Origin: an uncultured Collinsella sp.
GTDB lineage: Bacteria; Actinomycetota; Coriobacteriia; Coriobacteriales; Coriobacteriaceae
Assembly (NCBI GenBank): GCA_900754445.1
Contig: CAAECW010000112.1
Coordinates: 1-11,202 of the forward strand
Direction: 5' to 3'
DNA length: 11,202 nucleotides
The position numbers and the translations under genes were made by a program. Shown here in pieces: positions 6,432-11,202 of the stretch; position 1 is the stretch's first letter, and every line of letters begins with the position of its first letter. The notes beneath the pieces are model-generated. The model worked only from the letters and a program-made list of their open reading frames with translations, did not search any database and was not told where the DNA came from.

Positions 6432-6476
6432 CATAAACCACCACAAAGGGGACAGGCACCTTTGTGGTGGTTTATG
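6432..6476 (+). terminator. Hairpin terminator, repeat-family copy 3 (after degV)
   Basis: CATAAACCACCACAAAGG (6432-6449) is the exact reverse complement of 6459-6476, the longest arm pair of the family at 18 bp. The loop is GGACAGGCA. The T bases within the 3' arm and CTTTT just after it supply a U-rich tail. It ends only 13 bases before the Shine-Dalgarno of the next gene. Confidence 0.85.
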
Positions 6477-6502
6477 CTTTTCCGGGTGGAAGGGAGCGAG
6501 CA

Positions 6503-6823
6503 ATGGCGTCTGAGGGCTTTTTTGAACGGGTGTACGAGGTGGTCGAGCAGATCCCCGAGGGGATGGTCGCCACGTATGGTCAGGTGGCGCTGCTTGCCGG
6601 TCGTCCACGAAGTGCGCGGTACGTGGGGTATGCCCTGCATAGTAATCCGCGTCCCGGCGAGATTCCCTGTCACCGCGTGGTGTTTGCCGACGGGCACATA
6701 TGCGAGGGCTTCGCTTTTGGCGGTCCCGATGCTCAACGTGAGCTTTTGCTAGGGGAGGGTGTGGCGTTTAAGGACGACATGCACGTCGACTTGCCCGCCT
6801 GTCGCTGGCCAGAAGGGCTCTAG
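6503..6823 (+). CDS. Short MGMT-like protein (methylguanine-DNA methyltransferase domain, Cys kept)
   Basis: This 106-residue protein corresponds to only the DNA-binding/active-site domain of O6-alkylguanine-DNA alkyltransferases. The canonical proteins are about 160-180 residues, while alkyltransferase-like proteins are of this size. Visible motifs are TYGQVALLAG at 24-33 (Tyr25 is the base-flipping position), the Arg-finger region SARYVG with Arg39, NPRPGEIPCHRVV at 48-60 with the acceptor Cys56, and LLLGEGV near the end. Classical alkyltransferase-like proteins have Trp or Ala in place of that Cys, so this one could still transfer alkyl groups. The usual GGY loop after the active site is replaced by EGFAFGG. 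ATG 6503 follows AAGGGAG (6490-6496) at 6 bases. The degV terminator fills most of the upstream gap, so its promoter is not obvious. It is followed by its own hairpin. Confidence 0.85.
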   Translation: MASEGFFERVYEVVEQIPEGMVATYGQVALLAGRPRSARYVGYALHSNPRPGEIPCHRVVFADGHICEGFAFGGPDAQRELLLGEGVAFKDDMHVDLPACRWPEGL

Positions 6824-6839
6824 CGCTCTGCCGTGGCCA

Positions 6840-6878
6840 AAACCACCACAAAGGTGCCTGCCCCCTTTGTGGTGGTTT
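6840..6878 (+). terminator. Hairpin terminator, repeat-family copy 4 (after the MGMT-like gene)
   Basis: AAACCACCACAAAGG (6840-6854) pairs perfectly with 6864-6878 across the loop TGCCTGCCC. Orientation matches copy 2. The stem sequence is identical to copy 2 over all 15 bases of each arm. Confidence 0.85.
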
Positions 6879-7100
6879 AGTTTACTTGGGCTAACTTATG
6901 GAGAAGCTATGGCGGCGGATATTGATGCTGCAAAGTAAACCACGGTGAACTATATTGGTTTCAGCAACGGAGCAGGCAATAGGCGATGAAAAAGCCTGCC
7001 CTGTTGAGTTTGATTCGCATTCCTCCCCTCTGTGCGATTCAACGGTGTACTTCGGGAACAGGCCCGCTGGCAACTAACTGCCAGCGGGCCTGTTCCTGTT
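6879..7100 (+). other. Gene-free stretch with three hairpins, possible small RNA
   Basis: I see no credible gene here. GTTTACTT (6880-6887) and AAGTAAAC (6933-6940) form an inverted repeat around a 45-base centre. TATATT at 6951-6956 resembles a -10 box, with only a weak -35 (CTGCAA, 17 bases upstream). Then come GCAGGC/GCCTGC (6972-6977 with 6994-6999), TTGATTCGCA with TGCGATTCAA (7010-7019 with 7033-7042, one mismatch) and a strong terminator-like stem at 7055-7096. An RNA of about 135 bases from roughly 6963 would contain all three. A nine-residue ORF (MAADIDAAK) at 6909-6938 with GGAG upstream is too short to call a gene. Confidence 0.3.
7055..7096 (+). terminator. Strong 18-bp hairpin with T-rich tail, no gene upstream on its strand
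   Basis: Bases 7055-7072 (beginning GGAACAGGCCCG) are the exact reverse complement of 7079-7096, with loop ACTAAC. On the plus strand it is followed by TGTTTGTC, a modest U-rich tail. On the minus strand there is none. The nearest upstream plus-strand gene already has its own terminator, so this hairpin probably ends a different, unannotated transcript or is a structural repeat. Confidence 0.55.
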
Positions 7101-7142
7101 TGTCGGGGGAGTGCGATGGACGGAGCCGAAGCGGTCCGCTCC

Positions 7143-7170
7143 AAAAAAGGCGGACGCCGTAGCGCCCGCC
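7143..7170 (-). terminator. Intrinsic terminator of trpS
   Basis: On the minus strand GGCGGGCGC and GCGTCCGCC (7170-7149) form a 9-pair stem with one G-U, closed by a TACG tetraloop and followed by six T bases (7148-7143). It begins 35 bases after the trpS stop. This is a textbook rho-independent terminator. Confidence 0.92.
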
Positions 7171-7205
7171 CTATAGCAATCGAAAGCTCAAGTCAGCAGA
7201 TCGGC

Positions 7206-8255
7206 CTAGTACACCATACCCATGGCGTCCTGAACCTCGGCCAGGGTCTGCTCGGCGATCTCGTTGGCGCGACGGTTGCCCTCATGCAGGACGTCCTTCA
7301 CATAGTCCAGATCGTTCTCGTAGCGCTGGCGACGCTCGCGGATAGGTGCGAAGTACTCGTTGACGGCCTCGGTCACGTACTTCTTGAGCTGGCCGGAGCC
7401 GCCCATGCCAATCTCCTCGGCAATCTCGACCTCGGAGCGACCGGTGCAGATTGCAGCCGTCGAAAGCAGGCCGGACACACCGGGGCGGTTCTCGGGGTCG
7501 AACGTGATCATGCGCTCGGAGTCGGTCTGGCTCTTCTTGATGCGCTTGGCCGTTTCCTCGGCGGTCATCGAAATATTGATGGCGTTGCCGTAGCTCTTGC
7601 TCATCTTGCGACCGTCAAGGCCGGGCAGCAGCGGGGTCTCGGACAGCAGCGCCTCGACCTCGGGAAATACCTTGCCGTAGCGGTTGTTAAAGCGGCGGGC
7701 GATGGTACGGGTGAGCTCGATGTGCGGCAGCTGGTCGCGGCCGACGGGCACCACATTGCCCTTGCAGAACAGGATGTCGCAGGCCTGGTGCACCGGGTAG
7801 GTGAGCAGAAGGCCGGTGAGCTCGTGGCCCGAGGCCTCCATCTCGGCCTTGACCGTGGGGTTGCGCGCCAGCTCGGCCTCGGACACCAGCGACAGGAACG
7901 GCAGCATGAGCTGGTTGGCGGCGGGCACGGCGGAGTGCGCGTAGATCATGGTCTTGTCGGGGTCGATACCGCAGGCAAGGTAGTCCATGACCATGTTGTA
8001 CACGTTGTCCTGGATGTGCTCGGTGGTGTCGCGGTCGGTGATGACCTGGTAGTCGGCGATGAGTACGTTGGTCCTGGCGCCCATGTTCTGCAGCTCCACG
8101 CGGCCCTTGAGGGTGCCAAAGTAGTGACCCAGGTGCAGACGGCCGGTGGGGCGGTCGCCGGTAAGCATGGTGAACTTCTCGGGCGTCTTGGCCAGGCCCT
8201 CGCGAATGGCGTTGCTCTTTTGCAGCGCGACTTCGTAGCTGTTCTCGTTTGGCAT
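7206..8255 (-). CDS. trpS: Tryptophan--tRNA ligase
   Basis: TrpRS is the cytoplasmic class I aminoacyl-tRNA synthetase that charges tRNA(Trp) with tryptophan using ATP. The 349-residue protein has the class I motifs: TGDRPTGRLHLGHYFG at 32-47, whose HIGH equivalent is HLGH (41-44), and GRKMSKS (215-221). The tryptophan-site region LLLTYPVHQACDILF is at 149-163, and GRDQLPHIELTR follows at 172-183. Length fits the family. The GDRPTGRLHLGH form differs from the Bacillus-type FSGIQPSG form and marks a distinct bacterial TrpRS subgroup. ATG at 8255 is chosen because TAGGAG lies 5 bases upstream; an in-frame extension to 8399 has no similarity. A TATCAT -10 lies at 8292-8287. The leader shows no T-box consensus. 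It ends at a clear terminator and is 159 bases downstream of the wecA-like gene. Confidence 0.96.
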   Translation of the reverse strand: MPNENSYEVALQKSNAIREGLAKTPEKFTMLTGDRPTGRLHLGHYFGTLKGRVELQNMGARTNVLIADYQVITDRDTTEHIQDNVYNMVMDYLACGIDPDKTMIYAHSAVPAANQLMLPFLSLVSEAELARNPTVKAEMEASGHELTGLLLTYPVHQACDILFCKGNVVPVGRDQLPHIELTRTIARRFNNRYGKVFPEVEALLSETPLLPGLDGRKMSKSYGNAINISMTAEETAKRIKKSQTDSERMITFDPENRPGVSGLLSTAAICTGRSEVEIAEEIGMGGSGQLKKYVTEAVNEYFAPIRERRQRYENDLDYVKDVLHEGNRRANEIAEQTLAEVQDAMGMVY

Positions 8256-8286
8256 GATTGCTCCTAACGTATGTTCATGGGTCAAG

Positions 8287-8292
8287 ATGATA
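8287..8292 (-). promoter_or_regulatory. Candidate -10 box of trpS
   Basis: TATCAT on the minus strand matches TATAAT at five of six bases and lies 32 bases before the ATG, leaving a short leader that carries the Shine-Dalgarno. No good -35 is seen 16-18 bases upstream. Confidence 0.3.
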
Positions 8293-8414
8293 ACGCGTTT
8301 ATTGGAGGGGCGGGGCGTAAGTAGGCGAGGGGCGGGAGAGGGGTGGCTTGTGCGATGGGCGCGGCGCGGCCGCGCTTGGCCAACGGTGCCTTGGCACATC
8401 CTCGGCAGCTTGCC

Positions 8415-9614
8415 CTAGAGCTTGTGGTGGCGCTCTTCCTTACGTTCCTCAGCTGCCTGCTCCTCCTGCTTAAAGGCGGGGTCGTCGGGGGTGACCAGTT
8501 CGTCCTCGTGCGTGCGCTTGTTGTAATGGTGGCGCAGCACGGGTTCAAACAGGTGCAGGTGCTTGGCAAAGGCCGCCGAGCCAATGGCAAGCACGGTAAA
8601 GATGAGCACGCGCATGGGCACCTCGACCTGATTGATGGCGGCGGCGCCGGCCGAAAGCATAATGCACCAGGCATAGATGAGCAGCACAGCCTGTTTTTGG
8701 TTGTAGCCTTCTTGGATCAGGCGGTGGTGGATGTGGCCCTTGTCGGCCTGCCCGATGCTAATGTGGGCGCGCTTGCGGCGCACGATGGCGCTAAACGTGT
8801 CGATGATAGGCACGCCGGCAACGATGAGCGGGATGATAAGCGAGGTGAGTGCGGCGGTGCGGCTCACGTTGAGCAGCGAGATGGAGCCCAGCGCAAAGCC
8901 CAGCAGCAGCGACCCCGAGTCGCCCAAGAAGATGCTTGCGGGGTTGAAGTTGTAGTGCAAAAAGGCTAGACAGGCGCCAAAGAGCGCAATAGAGAGCGCG
9001 GCGGCGTCGATGCGGCCCGAGAGCACGGCCATTGAGAACATGGTGAATGACGCGATGCCGCAGATGCCCGTGGCCAAGCCGTCGAGGCCGTCGATGAGGT
9101 TAATGATGTTGGTGAATGCCACCAGATAGATCACGGTGATGGGGTAGGCGAGCCATCCGAGCATGATCTCGCCGGGGGCAAACGGGTTGACGATGACGCC
9201 GATTTTTAGGCCGCCGATACAGGCGATAAGCGCGGCGAGGACTTGTCCGGCCAGCTTTTGCTTGGGCGTGAGCTGGAAGACGTCGTCGATAGCGCCGGTC
9301 GCAAAGATGACGGTAAAGGAGAGCGCCAGCATGGGATAGCTAATGTGAAGGCGCGGGTGCGGCACCAGGACGGGTGGCCAGCCTAGGTACCAGGTGCCTA
9401 GGATTTGCACAATGCAGGCAACGACCAGGCCCAAAAACACCGCCGCTCCGCCCAAACGTGGGATGGGCTTGGTGTTGATGCGGCGCTTAGAAGGATAGTC
9501 GACGGCATCGAGCTTAATTGCCAAGCGCTTGACCAGGGGCACCGCGAGGAAGGTCGTGATAAAGGCCGCCGCTGCCACGCATAGGTACGGTATGTAGCTC
9601 GGGGATGAAGCCAT
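8415..9614 (-). CDS. Undecaprenyl-phosphate GlcNAc-1-phosphate transferase, WecA/TagO family
   Basis: This multi-pass membrane enzyme of the MraY/WecA superfamily moves GlcNAc-1-phosphate (or a related sugar phosphate) from UDP-sugar to undecaprenyl phosphate, the first step of teichoic acid or other envelope glycan synthesis. The 399-residue protein shows DYPSKRRINTKPIPRLGG at 39-56, the metal/substrate pair D110-D111 in GAIDDVFQLTPKQK, NIINLIDGLDGL at 169-180, IFLGDSGSLLLG at 228-239 and the WecA-type HIHHRL at 294-299. The HIHHRL motif argues for WecA/TagO rather than MraY. The last 37 or so residues are highly charged and probably cytoplasmic. I chose ATG 9614, just before the first helix. 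Neither it nor TTG 9632 has a visible Shine-Dalgarno, which is unusual in this window. A TATTAT -10 lies at 9691-9686. No other glycan genes are adjacent. Confidence 0.92.
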   Translation of the reverse strand: MASSPSYIPYLCVAAAAFITTFLAVPLVKRLAIKLDAVDYPSKRRINTKPIPRLGGAAVFLGLVVACIVQILGTWYLGWPPVLVPHPRLHISYPMLALSFTVIFATGAIDDVFQLTPKQKLAGQVLAALIACIGGLKIGVIVNPFAPGEIMLGWLAYPITVIYLVAFTNIINLIDGLDGLATGICGIASFTMFSMAVLSGRIDAAALSIALFGACLAFLHYNFNPASIFLGDSGSLLLGFALGSISLLNVSRTAALTSLIIPLIVAGVPIIDTFSAIVRRKRAHISIGQADKGHIHHRLIQEGYNQKQAVLLIYAWCIMLSAGAAAINQVEVPMRVLIFTVLAIGSAAFAKHLHLFEPVLRHHYNKRTHEDELVTPDDPAFKQEEQAAEERKEERHHKL

Positions 9615-9685
9615 GAATCTAAAAACCGCCAAGCGTCGAAGGAAAAGGTCAGAAGAACGCCATGCGCAAAGGGCATAGCCGAACC

Positions 9686-9691
9686 ATAATA
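9686..9691 (-). promoter_or_regulatory. Candidate -10 box of the wecA-like gene
   Basis: TATTAT on the minus strand matches five of six consensus bases, about 72 bases before the ATG at 9614. The -35 position (TTCCAT, 18 bases upstream) is poor. Confidence 0.3.
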
Positions 9692-9842
9692 CTCGACCAA
9701 GGGGGGTGCATGGAATTGCACGCAGCGATAATCACGCGCTTACCAGATATTGGGATGTTGTCGATAGCTTGTCGGGATGCCGGCGGGGATTCATATGGAC
9801 TGTAATGGTGATTTTCGGCAAAAGAAAACCACCCCCCACGTT
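9692..9842. other. Gene-free stretch between the wecA-like promoter and the RNA candidate
   Basis: This is the left part of the 526-base gap 9615-10140. I find only a 31-codon ORF (9710-9805, plus strand) preceded by a G-run, and no strong hairpin. No function can be supported. Confidence 0.3.
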
Positions 9843-9845
9843 ACG

Positions 9846-9990
9846 AAAATGAACCCACCTAAAACAGGTGGGTGCCCTCATCGACTGTTCCAGCGTCCTT
9901 AACAACGAAGGATACCTGTACTAGGTACGACTGTGTGGGCTCCCTAAATAAACGCGACGGTTCACCCAGTTGCTCCGCGGGGGGCGGAAT
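9846..9990 (-). ncRNA. Candidate structured non-coding RNA with its own promoter and terminator (6S-like size)
   Basis: Read on the minus strand, this stretch contains a C-loop hairpin TCCGC/GCGGA (9988-9974), a potential closing helix TGGGTG/CACCCA (9968-9963 with 9874-9869), and adjacent hairpins TACCT/AGGTA (9927-9913) and TCCTT/AAGGA (9912-9896). It ends in a terminator, ACCCACCT/AGGTGGGT (9873-9853), followed by TCATTTT. The closing helix and the terminator stem share bases, so they are alternatives. -10 elements TATGAT (10002-9997) or GATAAA (10017-10012, with TTGTAA 16 bases upstream) could start it. The RNA would be about 145-160 bases, near 6S RNA size, but I could not confirm the 6S fold. 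It might instead be a leader of the wecA-like gene. Confidence 0.4.
9853..9873 (-). terminator. Terminator hairpin of the RNA candidate
   Basis: On the minus strand ACCCACCT and AGGTGGGT are exact reverse complements around GTTTT and are followed by TCATTTTCG. The plus-strand side downstream (GCCCTCATCG) is not T-rich, so it acts leftward. It is 239 bases upstream of the wecA-like start, too far to be that gene's terminator. Confidence 0.55.
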
Positions 9991-9999
9991 ACCTACATC

Positions 10000-10016
10000 A
10001 TAAAGCGGCACTTTAT
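10000..10016. promoter_or_regulatory. Inverted repeat over the leftward promoter of the RNA candidate
   Basis: ATAAAG (10000-10005) and CTTTAT (10011-10016) are reverse complements around CGGCA. They overlap both minus-strand -10 candidates (TATGAT and GATAAA). It could be an operator or an initial hairpin of the leftward RNA. Confidence 0.35.
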
Positions 10017-10027
10017 CGATTCCAGTC

Positions 10028-10056
10028 TTGACATTACAAAAATCGTGTCGGACGAT
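10028..10056 (+). promoter_or_regulatory. Candidate pflX promoter
   Basis: A consensus -35, TTGACA (10028-10033), is followed after 17 bases by GACGAT (10051-10056), a weak -10 with the key A2 and T6. An inverted repeat AATCGT-N5-ACGATT (10041-10057) overlaps the -10 and is a possible operator. Transcription would start near 10063. Confidence 0.4.
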
Positions 10057-10140
10057 TACGGCGCCTTAGGCTTGGAGCCGTCTGCGCGGTCCGGGCCTTA
10101 ATGTTTGAGCTGCTGAATCGTTGTTTTGGAGCATGTTTTT

Positions 10141-11079
10141 ATGCCGACGTCGTTGACCGAACTTTTTTCGCCCGCCTGCCATTTGTGTCCGCGCCGTTGC
10201 GGTGCGGCGCGTGATGAGGGTGCGCGTGGCGTATGCGGTGCCGACGACACGCTTAAGGTCGCTCGCGCGGCGCTTCATATGTGGGAGGAGCCGCCTATCT
10301 CGGGCGAAGCCGGTTCGGGCACGATCTTCTTTAGCGGCTGCTCGCTTAAATGTATCTACTGCCAGAATCACGAGATCTCGACCGGCAATTTTGGGCTTGA
10401 GATTTCGCCTGAGCGCCTGGTCGAGATTATGCTGGAACTGCAGGACCAGGGTGCCAACAACATCAATTTGGTGACGGCGACGCACTATGCGCACCTATTG
10501 CCTGCCGCGATTGTCGCAGCGCGGGAGCGCGGGCTGGACATCCCGATTGTCTACAACACGAGTGGTTACGAGCGCGCGAGTGCCGTGGCGGCGCTGGGCG
10601 ACCTGGTCGATGTGTGGCTCACCGACTTTAAATATGCCGATGCTGGGCTTGCGCAGTCGCTTTCTCATATTAAGGATTACCCGCGCGTGGCCGTGTCGGG
10701 CCTGGCACAGATGGCGTGCGAGATCGAGCGCCGCGGGGGAGAGCTGGTGGACGAGGACGGGCTCATGAAGCGCGGCATCATCGTGCGCCACCTGGTGCTG
10801 CCGGGGCATGCGGACGATTCGTGCCGCGTTCTGGACCTGGTGTGGCAGACGGTGGGCGACGTGCCGATCTCGGTCATGAACCAGTACACGCCCAATGCCC
10901 TCATGCGCGAGCAGGGCGGCGATCTGGCGCGTGCCGTGACGCGCGAGGAGTACGAGCAGGTGCTCGACCATGCCGATGACTTGGGCTTTACGACGATGTT
11001 CTGGCAAGAGGGCGGCGCTGTAGATGAGAGCTTCACCCCGGCCTTCGACACCACCGGCGTCCTTACCAGCGCAAAGTAG
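10141..11079 (+). CDS. pflX: PflX-like radical SAM protein (COG1313)
   Basis: This 312-residue cytoplasmic protein has the radical SAM motif FFSGCSLKCIYC, with C67, C71 and C74 for the 4Fe-4S cluster that cleaves S-adenosylmethionine. An N-terminal cysteine set (C13, C16, C20, C32 in the CHLCPRRC and GVCGAD motifs) suggests a further metal or Fe-S site and is typical of the PflX group. Other conserved stretches are ARAALHMWEEPPISGE at 41-56, NINLVTATHY, IPIVYNTSGYE, IVRHLVLPGH and ISVMNQYTPN. PflX proteins are related to pyruvate formate-lyase activating enzyme, but their true substrate is unknown. No pyruvate formate-lyase or glycyl-radical enzyme gene is in the window, so activase function is not supported. 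ATG 10141 has GGAG 9 bases upstream; a TTG at 10126 lies before it but overlaps that GGAG. It appears to be transcribed alone, and no clear terminator is seen before the window ends. Confidence 0.9.
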   Translation: MPTSLTELFSPACHLCPRRCGAARDEGARGVCGADDTLKVARAALHMWEEPPISGEAGSGTIFFSGCSLKCIYCQNHEISTGNFGLEISPERLVEIMLELQDQGANNINLVTATHYAHLLPAAIVAARERGLDIPIVYNTSGYERASAVAALGDLVDVWLTDFKYADAGLAQSLSHIKDYPRVAVSGLAQMACEIERRGGELVDEDGLMKRGIIVRHLVLPGHADDSCRVLDLVWQTVGDVPISVMNQYTPNALMREQGGDLARAVTREEYEQVLDHADDLGFTTMFWQEGGAVDESFTPAFDTTGVLTSAK

Positions 11080-11202
11080 CACGTTCGCCGATGATTTTTC
11101 TGGGACGGGGATTAAAAAAGGCTCTGTTAGACCAGGATTGACATACATGTGTCCCCACGGTGCCATATCGTTGACCCCATAGACCGCGATGATGGGGGCA
11201 GC
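11080..11202. other. Right-edge stretch with no assigned gene
   Basis: There is a consensus TTGACA (11138-11143) without a good -10 and a hairpin CCCCAT/ATGGGG (11175-11197). The piece TGTCCCCACGGTGCC (11150-11164) resembles the GTCCCC/GGTGCC material of the repeats elsewhere in the window. A minus-strand reading frame is open from the edge to a TAA at 11063-11065, but its codon use is unlike the neighbouring genes. Confidence 0.3.

Noticed and set aside
6909..6938. A nine-residue ORF (MAADIDAAK) with GGAG upstream
   Set aside because: It is too short for a gene and not followed by any plus-strand gene it could regulate as a leader peptide.
6891..7073. A 60-codon minus-strand ORF
   Set aside because: It has no ribosome site or domain and runs through hairpin-rich DNA.
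7032..8267. A 411-codon open frame on the plus strand opposite trpS
   Set aside because: It is the antisense of a clear TrpRS gene in GC-rich DNA, where stop-free antisense frames are common. Its sequence is low-complexity (Gly/Val/His/Leu-rich) with no recognisable domain.
8364..8375. The palindrome GCGCGGCCGCGC between trpS and the wecA-like gene
   Set aside because: It consists only of G and C in a very GC-rich spacer, has no T-run for termination, and is plausible by chance.
9710..9805. A 31-codon plus-strand ORF after a G-run (AAGGGGGG)
   Set aside because: It is very short, the spacing from the G-run is tight, it has no promoter with a fitting -35, and I see no similarity. It cannot be told from chance.
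9971..9990. The C-rich loop as a member of the actinobacterial 6C RNA family
   Set aside because: That family has two C-loop hairpins; only one is present here.
11063..11202. A minus-strand frame open from the right edge, ending in TAA and overlapping pflX by 17 bases
   Set aside because: It uses several codons rare in this window (CTA, CGA, ACA, AGA), and I recognise no family. More sequence to the right would decide.

Overview
The window is a high-GC chromosomal stretch of ordinary bacterial housekeeping and metabolic genes. The gene set is an L-lactate permease, ATP-type PEP carboxykinase, a B3/B4-domain protein, MarR, DegV, a short MGMT-like protein, TrpRS, a WecA/TagO-like transferase and a PflX-like radical SAM protein. 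Together with the strong Shine-Dalgarno sites and the recurrent CCACCACAAAGG hairpins, this suggests a gut Coriobacteriia member such as Collinsella. That assignment is inference from memory, not from a search. I see no phage, transposase, CRISPR array, tRNA or rRNA.

Layout. A partial minus-strand gene runs off the left edge (1-186), divergent from lctP (366-1937). A palindrome-bearing promoter region lies between them. lctP is followed by a dense block of short repeats (1939-2078), then pckA (2216-3886). Next come four plus-strand genes: a B3/B4-domain gene (4110-4829), marR (4999-5448), degV (5568-6422) and a short ogt-like gene (6503-6823). Near-identical terminator hairpins follow pckA, the B3/B4 gene, degV and the ogt-like gene, but not marR, so marR and degV may form one unit. 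A gene-free stretch (6824-7205) holds three hairpins in a row and the terminator of trpS. Two minus-strand genes follow, trpS (7206-8255) and the wecA-like gene (8415-9614). A 526-base gene-free stretch (9615-10140) then carries a candidate structured RNA with its own terminator on the minus strand and back-to-back promoter elements. pflX (10141-11079) reads rightward to near the edge.

Function. Lactate uptake and PEP carboxykinase are metabolically compatible: lactate to pyruvate, and PEP/oxaloacetate interconversion. No lactate dehydrogenase or other connecting enzyme is in the window. DegV proteins bind fatty acids, and some MarR proteins (FabT) control lipid synthesis, so marR-degV could be a lipid-related pair. 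TrpRS serves translation, and the WecA-like protein starts cell-envelope glycan synthesis on undecaprenyl phosphate.

The protein-coding part is conventional. The unexplained material is between the genes: the repeated hairpin family, the repeat block after lctP, a multi-hairpin leader before the B3/B4 gene, and two candidate non-coding RNAs.
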